In this document: positions 1 through 9,181 of the stretch, one piece after another | Layout: the number at the start of each line of letters is the position of its first letter | Position numbering within the stretch: position 1 is the stretch's first letter | Assembly: GCA_964563125.1 (NCBI GenBank) | Contig: CAZLVY010000004.1 | Location: 16,323-80,322 of the forward strand | Direction of reading: 5' to 3' | DNA from: UBA1368 sp964563125 | Lineage (GTDB): Bacteria; Bacillota; Syntrophomonadia; Syntrophomonadales; Syntrophomonadaceae | Length of the DNA: 64,000 bases | Made by a program: the position numbers and the translations under genes | The notes under the pieces: model-generated | Database searches by the model: none | Seen by the model: only the letters and a program-made list of their open reading frames with translations | What the model was told of the DNA's origin: nothing

Positions 1-1
1 G

Positions 2-88
2 GATCTTATATGTATTCCAGCTTTTTGCGATATCATGATAGACGGTGAGGAAAGAACCGCTATTAAAATGATAATTGAACCGAGATAA
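2..88 (+). CDS. C-terminal fragment of an unrecognised protein
   Basis: An open frame enters from the left edge and ends at TAA (86-88), giving 28 residues that finish IKMIIEPR. An intrinsic terminator follows about 40 bases downstream, as expected for the last gene of an operon. The fragment is too short to assign to a family, and I do not recognise it. Confidence 0.45.
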   Translation, partial: DLICIPAFCDIMIDGEERTAIKMIIEPR

Positions 89-128
89 TCATGTATGGTT
101 CAATTAGGCATTACTATTTTCAAATAAT

Positions 129-157
129 AACCTGCTAATTTAGCAGGTTTTTGTTTT
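129..157 (+). terminator. Rho-independent terminator after the truncated first gene
   Basis: A perfect 9-bp stem AACCTGCTA/TAGCAGGTT with a 3-base loop is followed by a T-rich run (TTGTTTTTT). It separates the partial gene at the left edge from the dipeptidase gene. Confidence 0.85.
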
Positions 158-191
158 TTAATTCTTAAAACAGGGAAAGGAGGGAAATTCT

Positions 192-1270
192 ATGAAAAAG
201 GCAGACTTACATTGTGATACTATATCAGCTTTACTGGAGAAGCAGGAACCAATCAAAAACAATTCCTGTCATTTTGACATCTCCCGGGCTAAACAAGGCG
301 ATATTGCTATTCAATTTTTTGCCCTTTTTACCAAGCCTGATGATAGTAATGCGGTATTACGGCAGATACTAAAACAGATAGAAAAATATCAACGGGAAAT
401 CAGCCTAAATAGCGATGAGCTCTATCAAATACTAGAGTTTAAAGATATTTTGGCAGAAGCAAATCAAAATAAAATAGGTTGTTTATTACATATGGAAGGT
501 GCTGAAGCACTGGGCGGTGATGTAGAATTAATAAAAATATTTTATATGTTGGGGTTAAGGAGTATAGGATTGACCTGGAATTATAGAAATTTATTAGCTG
601 ATGGTGTTAGTGAAGGAACAAATGCGGGAGGGCTTAGTAAAAAGGGACGGAAATTAATCGGAGAAATGAGCAACCTGGGTATNNNNNNNNNNNNNNNNNN
701 NNNNNNNNNNNNNNNNNNNNNNNNNNNNNNNNNNNNNNNNNNNNNNNNNNNNNNNNNNNNNNNNNNNNNNNNNNNNNNNNNNGAGGGCTTAGTAAAAAGG
801 GACGGAAATTAATCGGAGAAATGAGCAACCTGGGTATTGTTTTGGATTTAGCCCATCTTGGTGAAAAAAGCTTTTATGAGGCCATTAAATATTATGACAA
901 ACCGCTTATAGTAAGCCATGCTAATGCCAGACATCTTTGTAATCATCGCCGCAATCTCAGTGACGAACAGTTAAAAGCTCTTCAAGCCAATGACGGAATA
1001 ATTGGGGTTACCGGAGTTAATGATTTTATTAAAGAAAATAATGCGACTATAGAAGATTTAGTAGACCATATTGTTTACATAACTGATCTGATTGGCAGTA
1101 GACATGTGGCACTGGGCTCAGATTTTGATGGAGCAGATCATATGGTTATGGCAGGAATTGATGGTTACAGGAATTGGGAATCTCTTCTGCAAAAAAGAGG
1201 CTTTTCCTCTGCGGATATTAATAATATTTTATTTGGTAATGCCTTAAGAATATTAAAAGCAACTTTATAA
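192..1270 (+). CDS. Membrane (renal-type) dipeptidase, peptidase family M19; interrupted by an artificial gap
   Basis: Zinc dipeptidase of the M19 family, which cleaves dipeptides including those with D-residues. The metal-site H-x-D is at residues 7-9 (LHCDT) and the bridging Glu is in HMEGAE near residue 102. The second half has the family signatures VSHANARHLC and GSDFDGAD. A run of 100 N at 683-782 interrupts the gene. Bases 628-682 and 783-837 are identical, so removing the N run and one copy gives one uninterrupted frame of 307 codons, close to the usual family length. The gene is therefore probably intact. The start ATG follows AGGGAAAGGAGGG. The PHP gene begins 12 bases after the stop, suggesting co-transcription. 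Confidence 0.9.
628..837. repeat. 55-bp direct duplication flanking a 100-N run
   Basis: Bases 628-682 and 783-837 are identical over 55 bp and lie exactly at the edges of the N run. Collapsing them restores the dipeptidase frame. This is the pattern expected when two contigs sharing a 55-base end are scaffolded without being merged, not a biological repeat. Confidence 0.9.
683..782. other. Assembly gap (100 N)
   Basis: Exactly 100 N, a conventional gap length, inside the dipeptidase gene. The identical flanks suggest the true gap size is zero or negative (an overlap). Confidence 0.97.
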
Positions 1271-1282
1271 AGGAGCTCCCCT

Positions 1283-2116
1283 ATGATATATGATTTGCAT
1301 ACTCACACTACAGCTTCAGATGGTGCTTTATCTCCTAAACAGCTTATAGACAAAGCGATAAAACTTGAGTTATTGGGAATAGCTATTACTGATCATGATA
1401 CAGTTTCCGGTATTCAGGAAGCTTTAGATTACCAGCTGCAATGTAGATGCCAAATGGAAGTAATTCCAGCAATAGAATTGAACACGGAAAATGCTGATTA
1501 TGAAGTTCATATTTTAGGTTATTATATTGATTATCATAACAGCAACTTATGCACGCGACTGGAGGAGCTTAAAGAATCAAGACTAAAACGTGCTATTGAC
1601 ATGATAAAAAAACTCAGAGTTATGGGATATAATATTACATTTGAACAAGTAAGGCAGATTGCAGGTAATGATCTAATAGCCAGACCGCATATTGCTCAGG
1701 CATTAGTTCATAATAACAGTGTCTTCTCTATTAAGGAGGCTTTTGATAAATTGATTGGCCGGGGCCGGCCCGCCTATGTACCTCGTTATAAATTTCTTCC
1801 CCAGGAAGCTATAAAATTGATTAAATCTGCCGGGGGTATTGCTGTTTTGGCACATCCCGGATTGATTGGCAGTCAGCTGATTATTGATGAAATCATAGCG
1901 GCGGGGATTGAAGGAATAGAAGTATATTATCCCGAACATTCTCCGCAACAGACCGATAAGTATATCAATCTAACTTATCGGCACAATTTGCTTGTAACTG
2001 GTGGCTCGGATTATCATGGTTTAGGAGGAGTAGAAGTAGCCTCCAGACTTGGTCTAACCGGCATTTCCCAGGAAATGATGATAAGAATTAAAAATTATCA
2101 CAACAAATTTCGGTAA
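1283..2116 (+). CDS. PHP-domain phosphoesterase (RNase AM/YciV-like)
   Basis: PHP superfamily metal-dependent phosphoesterase of the YciV/TrpH type; family members hydrolyse 3',5'-nucleoside bisphosphates or trim RNA 5' ends. Metal-binding motifs appear in order: HTHTTASDG at the N-terminus, AITDHDT near residue 35, the acidic residue in IELN, RPHIAQAL in the middle insertion, AVLAHPG, and TGGSDYHG near the C-terminus. The 277-residue length is normal for the family. It sits 12 bases after the dipeptidase stop and has its own AGGAG Shine-Dalgarno. The exact substrate cannot be read from the sequence. Confidence 0.88.
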   Translation: MIYDLHTHTTASDGALSPKQLIDKAIKLELLGIAITDHDTVSGIQEALDYQLQCRCQMEVIPAIELNTENADYEVHILGYYIDYHNSNLCTRLEELKESRLKRAIDMIKKLRVMGYNITFEQVRQIAGNDLIARPHIAQALVHNNSVFSIKEAFDKLIGRGRPAYVPRYKFLPQEAIKLIKSAGGIAVLAHPGLIGSQLIIDEIIAAGIEGIEVYYPEHSPQQTDKYINLTYRHNLLVTGGSDYHGLGGVEVASRLGLTGISQEMMIRIKNYHNKFR

Positions 2117-2204
2117 AAGAAGCATATTTATATAATATAAGGCAGGAATGCTAGCATATGGTGTAGAAGTTTAATAAAAACTTTTACTGAAGGGCAGGTT
2201 CAAT

Positions 2205-3047
2205 ATGCTTAAAAAAATAATTTTAATCATTGCAATTTTTTTATTCCAGTTCTCTCTAACAGGGTCAGTATCTGCTGCCGAAACCTATTATACAGTTAAG
2301 TCCGGAGATAGTCTCTGGCGAATTGCTCAGCAGTATGGCACCAGTGTTGACCAAATAAAGCAGCTTAACCAGCTTGTCTCAGATAATATTAAAATTGGCA
2401 CCCAATTATGTGTCAAAAACACTCCTGACCAATCACCCGAACCGGCAGCTGCAACAACCGCAGATGCTGTTGCTGCAACAGAACCCCCTATTGAAACGGT
2501 TTATTATAAAGTACAGCCGGGAGATAGTTTGGAGAATATTGCGATTACCTTTAATACTAGTATTGAAATGCTCAGAAGAATGAATAATTTAAAGAGTGAT
2601 GTTCTTAATCCTGGTTACACACTCAAACTAAGCATGGCTAATGTTGATTTATCAAGAGGTGGTAAAACTAACCGGGTTACAGCAGATATTCTAGCCACTG
2701 CCCGTCAATATTTGGGAACTCCTTACCGATATGGCGGTTCCAGTCCTGGAGGATTTGATTGTTCAGGTTTTACAAAATATGTTTTTTCTGTCCATGGCTA
2801 TAATTTGGACAGAACCGCAGCCTCTCAGTACAATCAAGGTTCAGCTATAAGCAAAGCAAATTTACAAATAGGGGACCTGGTATTTTTTAAGTGCAGTAGT
2901 TCTTCGATTGATCACGTAGGGATTTATGCCGGCAATAATGAATTTATCCATTCATCATCACCACGCAGCGGAGGAGTGATAATGACCAATTTGGATGAAA
3001 GCTATTATTTAAGAAGCTATGCATGTGCAACACGGATCATTCAGTAA
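2205..3047 (+). CDS. Secreted peptidoglycan endopeptidase: two LysM domains plus NlpC/P60
   Basis: A predicted signal peptide covers residues 1 to about 25 (KK, hydrophobic stretch, VSAAE). LysM domain 1 follows at about 29-72 (YTVKSGDSLWRIAQ) and LysM 2 at about 98-143 (YKVQPGDSLENIA). A linker leads to an NlpC/P60 domain at about 160-280. Its catalytic Cys is in GGFDCSGF and its His in DHVGIY. LysM domains bind glycan strands, and the P60 domain cleaves gamma-D-Glu-diamino-acid bonds in stem peptides, so a role in cell-wall turnover is likely. A short unknown gene follows 16 bases after the stop. Confidence 0.93.
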   Translation: MLKKIILIIAIFLFQFSLTGSVSAAETYYTVKSGDSLWRIAQQYGTSVDQIKQLNQLVSDNIKIGTQLCVKNTPDQSPEPAAATTADAVAATEPPIETVYYKVQPGDSLENIAITFNTSIEMLRRMNNLKSDVLNPGYTLKLSMANVDLSRGGKTNRVTADILATARQYLGTPYRYGGSSPGGFDCSGFTKYVFSVHGYNLDRTAASQYNQGSAISKANLQIGDLVFFKCSSSSIDHVGIYAGNNEFIHSSSPRSGGVIMTNLDESYYLRSYACATRIIQ

Positions 3048-3063
3048 TAACGGAGGCAAATAA

Positions 3064-3459
3064 ATGCAGGATAATATTTTTGGTATACCTAGCAGCATAA
3101 TGGACAGTAATGAATGGAAAGACTTGGTATTAAAAGAATATGATATAGGCAGTGAAAAATTATTAGAAGAAATAATTGATAAAAGACTTTGGAGCAATGC
3201 CGAAATTATATGGGTACTAAGAAGATTAGTATATTTTTATGGTAAAAAAGACTCACTGCTGAAAAAAACCCCGCCTGACAGATTGTTTACCAATATGGTC
3301 GATATATTAAGAGCATTATTTTTACTGTATGATACTTTTGATCCTGACTTGGATGATAATTTAAGAAGTTATATTTGCGCTAAATTTACTGATGCGACCT
3401 GGGGGATTACCGATCGCACCAGAATGTATTTAGAAAAGCTTGAAACAAATTCAGATTAA
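3064..3459 (+). CDS. Conserved-looking hypothetical protein, 131 aa
   Basis: No family is recognised. The protein is acidic, mainly helical in appearance, and has no signal peptide or membrane segment. It contains aromatic-rich stretches (IIWVLRRLVYFYG, LFLLYDTFDPDLDD). The start ATG follows CGGAGGC. It lies 16 bases after the LysM/P60 gene and before a terminator hairpin, so it is probably the last gene of that small unit. Confidence 0.7.
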   Translation: MQDNIFGIPSSIMDSNEWKDLVLKEYDIGSEKLLEEIIDKRLWSNAEIIWVLRRLVYFYGKKDSLLKKTPPDRLFTNMVDILRALFLLYDTFDPDLDDNLRSYICAKFTDATWGITDRTRMYLEKLETNSD

Positions 3460-3472
3460 TAAGGCAATTATT

Positions 3473-3505
3473 ATTTTAGGCGGGGCGGAAAGTCCCGCCT
3501 AAAAT
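3473..3505 (+). terminator. Terminator-type hairpin
   Basis: A perfect 12-bp stem ATTTTAGGCGGG/CCCGCCTAAAAT with a 9-base loop lies just after the 131-aa gene. The T tail is weak on both strands, so it could act in either direction or only as an RNA-end stabiliser. Confidence 0.65.
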
Positions 3506-3586
3506 ATTTACAAATAAATAGAATAAAGGAAAACACTGTTGCAATGTCGAAATTATTACCAATAAACTTCGATGGAGGAAATTCCA

Positions 3587-4231
3587 TTGGCTAAAATGAC
3601 CAATCAACAAATTATCAGTCGTATAATCGCTATGGAAGAACGATTATCCAGTTGTACTCGCTGTACATCCCGGCGCCGATGTGTTAATAAACCAGCAACG
3701 GGTAAGGGTGATTTAGACCCGGATATTTTGCTGGTTTTTCAGTCGCAAAGGGACATGAAGAACGATATGAAACAAATTATTGCTATCAGGCAAATGTTGA
3801 AAAATAGTTTCTCGCTCGATAAAATTTATCACACTTTTTTAGTTCGATGTCAGCCTAAATCTTGTACACATATCGAGAACCTCAATTGCAATTCAGCAAA
3901 ATCTTTAATTGACCAGGAACAAAACTGCAGAATAAGCAAAACAATTTGCGAAGGAATTCCAATGGTGCCCGGAGATATAGAGATTATTTCCTGTCTTCAT
4001 TATTTAATTGAAGAAATAGATTTGTTATCTCCTCATATTGTTATTTTGTTTGGGGAAAGGGTTGGATACTTTGTGCTTAGAGCCATGGGGATATTCGATA
4101 GTTTATCAACCCCAGGCTTGTATATGAAAAACGGTCAATATATATTTACTACCATTGAAGAAAATAACTTTAGCAGCGAAGTATCAACCGAACTGGCAAG
4201 TTATATTACTGCAAATCGTGCTTTAGCTTAA
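3587..4231 (+). CDS. Uracil-DNA-glycosylase-superfamily-like Fe-S protein, active site degenerate
   Basis: The overall pattern recalls family 4/5 uracil-DNA glycosylases: an early CTRC pair, a DPDILLVFQ strand, a later YHTFLVRCQPKSC segment, a CLHYLIEEI helix and a SPHIVILFG strand before the C-terminal part. The four cysteines are spaced roughly as in the Fe-S UDGs. The catalytic GE-P-G motif and the HPSP motif are not recognisable, so glycosylase activity is doubtful. The TTG at 3587 is the likely start because GGAGG (3574-3578) lies 8 bases upstream. An in-frame ATG at 3572 overlaps that Shine-Dalgarno. The assignment rests on remembered motif order only. Confidence 0.55.
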   Translation: MAKMTNQQIISRIIAMEERLSSCTRCTSRRRCVNKPATGKGDLDPDILLVFQSQRDMKNDMKQIIAIRQMLKNSFSLDKIYHTFLVRCQPKSCTHIENLNCNSAKSLIDQEQNCRISKTICEGIPMVPGDIEIISCLHYLIEEIDLLSPHIVILFGERVGYFVLRAMGIFDSLSTPGLYMKNGQYIFTTIEENNFSSEVSTELASYITANRALA

Positions 4232-4257
4232 ATCCAAACCGCATAATAATAAATGAT

Positions 4258-4300
4258 TAACTGAGGATAGGCATTTGCCTGTCCTCAGTAATTTTATGTT
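4258..4300 (+). terminator. Rho-independent terminator
   Basis: The stem ACTGAGGATAGGC/GCCTGTCCTCAGT has a 4-base loop and is followed by AATTTTATGTTTT. It closes the UDG-like gene before the calcium ATPase. Confidence 0.8.
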
Positions 4301-4347
4301 TTACTCTGGAATAAAATTTTCAAAAAGGTCTGCGGAGGAAAACCTTT

Positions 4348-7059
4348 ATGAAAAAAGAAATCTGGAGTCAGATAACTATTGATGAAGTAGTAAAAATACA
4401 AAATACCAGTTTAGAGCAGGGGCTTAATCACAGTGAAGTAAAAAAAAGACAGGAAGTTTATAAGAATAGTTTGGAAGCACCAAAAACATTTAACCCAATA
4501 GTAGTTTTTCTGAATCAGTTTACTGATACAATGGTCCTGGTCTTATTAGGGGCAACTGTTTTATCAGGCCTCATAGGTGCTATGGAAGATGCTATAACTA
4601 TAATGGCTATTGTTACTATAAATGCGGTCTTAGGTTTTATACAGGAGTATCGTGCTGAAAAGTCTCTGGAAGCAATAAAAAAATTGTCTACTCCTTATGC
4701 TCTCGTATTAAGGAATAGTAAAAAAATAAAGATTCCCACCCAGGATTTAGTTCCAGGAGATATGGTGTTTTTGGAAACAGGAGATAAAATACCCGCGGAC
4801 ATTAGACTGGCAGAATCTCATAGTATGGAAATTGATGAAGCAATATTGACGGGAGAATCAGCACCGGTATCCAAAGATGCAGATAAAATATTAAGAGCAG
4901 AAGTGCCTTTAGCAGAAAAGATCAACATGGCCTTCATGGGTACTGCCGTTACCAAAGGCAGAGGCATAGGAATAGTAGTAGCGACTGGTATGGAAACTAT
5001 TATGGGAGAAATAGCACATATTATAAAAAATACTGAAGCAGGAATGACGCCTCTGCAAATCAAACTAGACCAATTGGGCAAAATTCTTATTGTCGTTTGT
5101 ATGGCAGTATGTTTTATAGTAGCTGTATTAGGCATATACAGAGGCGAAGCTATCATGACTATGCTGATGGCTGGAATAAGTCTGGCAGTGGCAGCAATAC
5201 CTGAAGGACTACCCGCTATTGTAACCGTGGTTTTGGCCCTGGGAATCCAGCGCATGGCTAAAAGAAATGCTATTATAAGGAAATTACCGGCGGTTGAAAC
5301 CTTAGGTTGTACGACTATTATTTGTTCAGATAAAACCGGAACCTTAACGCAAAACAAAATGACAGTTAAAAGGATAGCAACATTGGATAGGACAGTTTTT
5401 ATTACAGGTGATGGATATGATCTCAAAGGCCGTTTTATTGTTAATGACCAACCGATACAACCACTTAATGATGAAGCAGTCAGTATGATGGTGGAAACAG
5501 CCTTTTACTGTAACAATTCAACTTTTAATAAAAACGGCAAAAAGGTTGAAACTTTTGGAGATCCAACTGAAATTGCCTTGTTGGTAATGGCAAAAAAGGC
5601 GGGATTAATAAATGATTTAGCCCGTATAAGAGAAATACCATTTGATTCAGCCAGAAAAAAAATGACGGTAGTTATAAAAGAAAATGATCAAGCCATAGTT
5701 TTAGTAAAAGGTGCCCTGGAAGAAATAATAAAAAACTGTAACCGGGTTATGAAAAAAGGAAAAATTTCAAAGCTGGGCATGACAGAAATTGAAACATTGA
5801 CTTGTCTGCAAGATGAATGGGGCAGGCAAGCTTTACGTATATTAGGATTTGCTTATAAAAAGATAGCTTTGAAAGAATTGATTAAACTGCCTGACTGTGA
5901 ACTGGAAAATAATCTTATTTTGGTTGGCATGGCAGGCTTGATAGATCCTCCGCGGCCGGGGGTTGAGGATGCTATCAGAGAATGCCTGGGTGCAGGAATT
6001 ATTCCCATGATGATAACCGGAGACCATCCCGTTACAGCCATTGCTATTGCGCGGGAAATAGGCTTAACCAGCAGTCGGCAAGTAATCGTCGGGCCTCAAA
6101 TTGACAATCTGACCGATGAAAAACTATATCAGCAAGGATTGGAAAGTAGAGTGTTCGCAAGAGTTTCTCCTCAACATAAAAATCGTATTGTAAAAGTATT
6201 ACAGAGCAAAAACCATATCGTTGCCATGACCGGAGATGGAGTTAATGATGCTCCGGCAGTTAAAGCTGCTGATATTGGGATTGCCATGGGGATCACCGGT
6301 ACTGAAGTAACTAAAGAGGCTTCTTCGATGGTTCTGGCGGATGATGATTTTTCTACCATTATCAAAGCTGTTCATGAAGGTAGGGCTATTTATGATAATA
6401 TTCGTAAATTCCTGCGTTATTTATTGGGATGTAATATAGGTGAAATTCTGGTAATGCTTCTAGCCTCACTAATGGGAATGCCGCTTCCTTTACTGCCCAT
6501 ACAGATTTTATGGGTAAATCTGGTTACAGATGGGTTGCCGGCCATGGCCTTAGGTTTGGAACCTGCTGAACCTTTTATTATGCAGAGAAAACCGAGGCCC
6601 AAAAATGAAAATATTTTCGCACGCGGACTTGGCTTAATAGTTTTTGGACGGGGAGTTTATATAGGTGTTATTACACTCATGGCATTTGCCTTGGGAGTAT
6701 TATATTGCCGTTTTAATGGTATCGACAATCTATATTTAGCAAGAACTATGGCCTTAACTACTCTGGTATTTGCACAACTCTTTTATGTTTTTGAATGTCG
6801 GTCGGAAAAATATTCACCATTTGAATTGGGTTTTTTTACTAATAAATTTTTAATCGTGGCTGTTTTAGTTTCCATTGCTATGCAATTATCGGTATTATAT
6901 TTGCCGGTAATGCAGGACATTTTTAAAACAACGCCGCTAAATGCATGGCAGTGGTTGATTATTATAGCCTTTTCCGGCAGCAAATTTATATGGAAATATG
7001 TTTTGTATGCAGTTAAAAGGCTAAAAAAATTAACACCTCATTATCAAATGCAGAGATAG
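4348..7059 (+). CDS. Calcium-translocating P-type ATPase (P2A, SERCA/YloB-like)
   Basis: ATP-driven cation pump of the plasma membrane, 903 aa, full length. It has a cation-ATPase N domain, the actuator motif TGES, the M4 motif PEGLPA, the phosphorylation site DKTGT (Asp near residue 328), the nucleotide-binding KGA, MITGDHP, the hinge GDGVNDAPA, and the M6 motif NLVTDGLPA. The six C-terminal helices end near residue 890. PEGLPA with the N..TDG of M6 is the P2A calcium signature. It stands immediately upstream of the yicC-type gene, as yloB does in Bacillus subtilis, where YloB is a sporulation-stage Ca2+-ATPase. Substrate by family; not directly shown. Confidence 0.92.
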   Translation: MKKEIWSQITIDEVVKIQNTSLEQGLNHSEVKKRQEVYKNSLEAPKTFNPIVVFLNQFTDTMVLVLLGATVLSGLIGAMEDAITIMAIVTINAVLGFIQEYRAEKSLEAIKKLSTPYALVLRNSKKIKIPTQDLVPGDMVFLETGDKIPADIRLAESHSMEIDEAILTGESAPVSKDADKILRAEVPLAEKINMAFMGTAVTKGRGIGIVVATGMETIMGEIAHIIKNTEAGMTPLQIKLDQLGKILIVVCMAVCFIVAVLGIYRGEAIMTMLMAGISLAVAAIPEGLPAIVTVVLALGIQRMAKRNAIIRKLPAVETLGCTTIICSDKTGTLTQNKMTVKRIATLDRTVFITGDGYDLKGRFIVNDQPIQPLNDEAVSMMVETAFYCNNSTFNKNGKKVETFGDPTEIALLVMAKKAGLINDLARIREIPFDSARKKMTVVIKENDQAIVLVKGALEEIIKNCNRVMKKGKISKLGMTEIETLTCLQDEWGRQALRILGFAYKKIALKELIKLPDCELENNLILVGMAGLIDPPRPGVEDAIRECLGAGIIPMMITGDHPVTAIAIAREIGLTSSRQVIVGPQIDNLTDEKLYQQGLESRVFARVSPQHKNRIVKVLQSKNHIVAMTGDGVNDAPAVKAADIGIAMGITGTEVTKEASSMVLADDDFSTIIKAVHEGRAIYDNIRKFLRYLLGCNIGEILVMLLASLMGMPLPLLPIQILWVNLVTDGLPAMALGLEPAEPFIMQRKPRPKNENIFARGLGLIVFGRGVYIGVITLMAFALGVLYCRFNGIDNLYLARTMALTTLVFAQLFYVFECRSEKYSPFELGFFTNKFLIVAVLVSIAMQLSVLYLPVMQDIFKTTPLNAWQWLIIIAFSGSKFIWKYVLYAVKRLKKLTPHYQMQR

Positions 7060-7184
7060 CAAGGATAATTTGCTATTTACTTTATGGTTGATAAGATTGA
7101 TACACAAATTGAAATCAGATATAATTCCACTAAATAACAAATTAGATAATAACATAGAAGTTAAAGGAAAGGTCGAGTTAAAAA

Positions 7185-8063
7185 ATGATAAAAAGCATGA
7201 CAGGCTTTGGTAAAAGTCAGGTAGACCAAAATAGTTATTCAGTAACTTGTGAAGTGCGGGGGGTAAATCATCGCTATTTTGATCCGCATATTCGCATCTC
7301 CAGACGCTATATGTTTTTAGAGGATCGTATTAAAGAAGAAATAAAGAAATCAGTAACACGCGGCAGAATTGAAATGACTATTAATATCGAGAAAACAAGA
7401 GATTCAGCGAGGAATATTAAGGTTGACAATGATTTGGCGATAGCTTATCATAGATATTTGAAGGAATTAGCAGAAAAGCTAAATATTTCACCGGATTTAA
7501 AAGTAATTGATATTTTTCGGCTTCCGGAAGTTTTTAGTGTCAGTGATGACGACGATGATTTAGAATTAATCTGGTCAATTCTTGGCGAAGCAATCAGACA
7601 AGCAATGACCAGCCTTCTGGACATGCGAAGCAAAGAAGGAATAAACTTAGCAGAAGATATTTTGGAAAGAAATCGCTTGATTTTGACCATGGTTAATCAA
7701 TTAGATGAATATGCACCTCAAGTTGCCAGCGACTATAAAGATAAATTACGTAACAGAATAGCAGAGTTGATTGGCCAGGAGCAGGTTGATGAACAACGCA
7801 TCATACAAGAAGCAGCTATATTTGCTGATAAAGCAAGCATAACCGAAGAGATCGTCAGATTAAAAAGCCATATTAAACATTTTGAAGAGTTCATAAATGA
7901 TGGTGAAGCTATTGGTCGTAAGTGTGATTTTCTTATTCAGGAAATGTTCCGGGAAATAAATACAGTCGCATCTAAAAATAATCATTTGGATATGAGTCGT
8001 ATAGTTGTTGATGTAAAAGCCGAACTGGAGAAAATAAGAGAACAAATACAAAATATTGAATAG
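7185..8063 (+). CDS. YicC/YloC-family endoribonuclease
   Basis: 292 aa with the diagnostic N-terminus MIKSMTGFGK and the DUF1732 C-terminus (EEIVRLKSHI, IGRKCDFLIQEM, REINT). YicC proteins are endoribonucleases involved in small-RNA turnover in E. coli. YloC occupies the same place, between yloB and remA, in Bacillus. The start ATG is preceded by AAAGGAAAGG. The remA Shine-Dalgarno begins only a few bases after the stop. Confidence 0.92.
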   Translation: MIKSMTGFGKSQVDQNSYSVTCEVRGVNHRYFDPHIRISRRYMFLEDRIKEEIKKSVTRGRIEMTINIEKTRDSARNIKVDNDLAIAYHRYLKELAEKLNISPDLKVIDIFRLPEVFSVSDDDDDLELIWSILGEAIRQAMTSLLDMRSKEGINLAEDILERNRLILTMVNQLDEYAPQVASDYKDKLRNRIAELIGQEQVDEQRIIQEAAIFADKASITEEIVRLKSHIKHFEEFINDGEAIGRKCDFLIQEMFREINTVASKNNHLDMSRIVVDVKAELEKIREQIQNIE

Positions 8064-8099
8064 TAACAGGAGGTGAATCCGGAATTATCCGGGAAATTA

Positions 8100-8354
8100 A
8101 TGGACATTAAACTGATTAACATAGGGTTTGGCAATATAGTTGCCGCCAACCGTATAATTGCTATAGTAAGTCCTGAATCTGCGCCAATTAAACGTATTAT
8201 TCAAGAAGCGAGGGAAAAGGGAATTCTTATCGATGCCACCTATGGGAGAAGAACCCGGGCAGTAATTATTGTCGATAGTGCTCATGTAATACTATCAGCA
8301 GTACAACCTGAAACAGTAGCGAACCGTTTAGGATCAAAGGATGAAGAAGCTTAA
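8100..8354 (+). CDS. remA: RemA-type DNA-binding biofilm regulator (DUF370)
   Basis: 84 aa starting MDIKLINIGFGN, nearly superimposable on RemA/YlzA, with the family core RTRAVIIVDSAHVILS. In Bacillus, RemA is a ring-forming DNA-binding activator of matrix and osmoprotection genes. The ATG at 8100 matches the family start. An in-frame GTG at 8073 overlaps a strong AGGAGG and would add nine residues. A small CCGGA/TCCGG hairpin lies between AGGAGG and the ATG and could bring the ribosome site close. The 3' end overlaps gmk by 14 bases. Confidence 0.9.
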   Translation: MDIKLINIGFGNIVAANRIIAIVSPESAPIKRIIQEAREKGILIDATYGRRTRAVIIVDSAHVILSAVQPETVANRLGSKDEEA

Positions 8355-8964
8355 GCAGGAAAGTGATGTAAAAATTATGACCAGAAGAGGCATTTTATTC
8401 GTAATATCTGGCCCATCCGGAGTAGGTAAAGGCACTATTAGAAATGCATTATTACCACTTGTAGATGAATTAAAAGTTTCCATCTCGGCAACTACTCGGA
8501 AACCAAGGAGCAGTGAAGGGCATGCCCGCGAGTATTTTTTTCTCACTGAAGATGAGTTTAAAGAATTAATAGACCAGGGTAAATTTATTGAATGGGCCAA
8601 TGTATACTCAAATATGTATGGAACCCCCCGGGAATTTGTTGTAGAAAATCTTGAACAAGGTCAGGATGTTTTATTAGAAATTGATATCCAGGGCGCTTTA
8701 CAAGTAAAAAAATCAATGCCGGAGGGTGTATTTATTTTTATTGCTCCACCAACCCTTGATGATCTAATTAACAGACTTTGCTGCCGGGGTCAGGATTCTC
8801 CTGAGAGCATTGCAGCCAGGGTAGCCGCCAGCGAAAAAGAAATGTCTTACATGAAAGAATACGACTATGTTGTTATTAATGATAAATTGAAAGATGCCGT
8901 AAAAAAGACTGAAGCTATTATTATAGCGGAAAGATGTAAAATAAGTAATTTGAATATGGGGTGA
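8341..8964 (+). CDS. gmk: Guanylate kinase
   Basis: Phosphorylates GMP to GDP. The P-loop is SGPSGVGKGT, the GMP-binding region is ISATTRKPRSSE with YFFL downstream, and the motif LLEIDIQGA is present. The length of 207 aa is typical. The first ATG (8341) overlaps the remA end and has AGGA seven bases upstream. An internal ATG at 8377 gives MTRRGILFVISGP, the commoner family start, so the first twelve residues are uncertain. Confidence 0.95.
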   Translation: MKKLKQESDVKIMTRRGILFVISGPSGVGKGTIRNALLPLVDELKVSISATTRKPRSSEGHAREYFFLTEDEFKELIDQGKFIEWANVYSNMYGTPREFVVENLEQGQDVLLEIDIQGALQVKKSMPEGVFIFIAPPTLDDLINRLCCRGQDSPESIAARVAASEKEMSYMKEYDYVVINDKLKDAVKKTEAIIIAERCKISNLNMG

Positions 8965-8968
8965 TATA

Positions 8969-9154
8969 TTGTTTCCACCATCAACCAAAGACCTGATAAA
9001 GATTGGTAACAGTAAGTATGCAGTTGTAGTTGCTGTGGCTAAAAGAGCCCGTGAATTATCGGAAGACAAAAAAAATGATGAGAATTACCGTTTATCAACA
9101 ATGGTGACTGAAGCCCTTGATGATGTCCTGAACGGTAGAATAAAGATTGATTAG
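8969..9154 (+). CDS. rpoZ: RNA polymerase omega subunit
   Basis: 61 aa, beginning at TTG behind GGGGTG. It contains the omega signature YAVVVAVAKRARELS followed by an acidic stretch and a TEALDDVLNG tail. It lies 4 bases after gmk, the standard order in Bacillota. Omega helps assemble the beta-prime subunit into RNA polymerase. Confidence 0.93.
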   Translation: MFPPSTKDLIKIGNSKYAVVVAVAKRARELSEDKKNDENYRLSTMVTEALDDVLNGRIKID

Positions 9155-9181
9155 ATTCTCTTAAATCAGGGGGTTAATAAA

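Noticed and set aside
628..837. 55-bp direct repeats around N as transposon target-site duplication
   Set aside because: The repeats abut a 100-N run, the frame is restored by collapsing them, and the same length occurs at the second gap.
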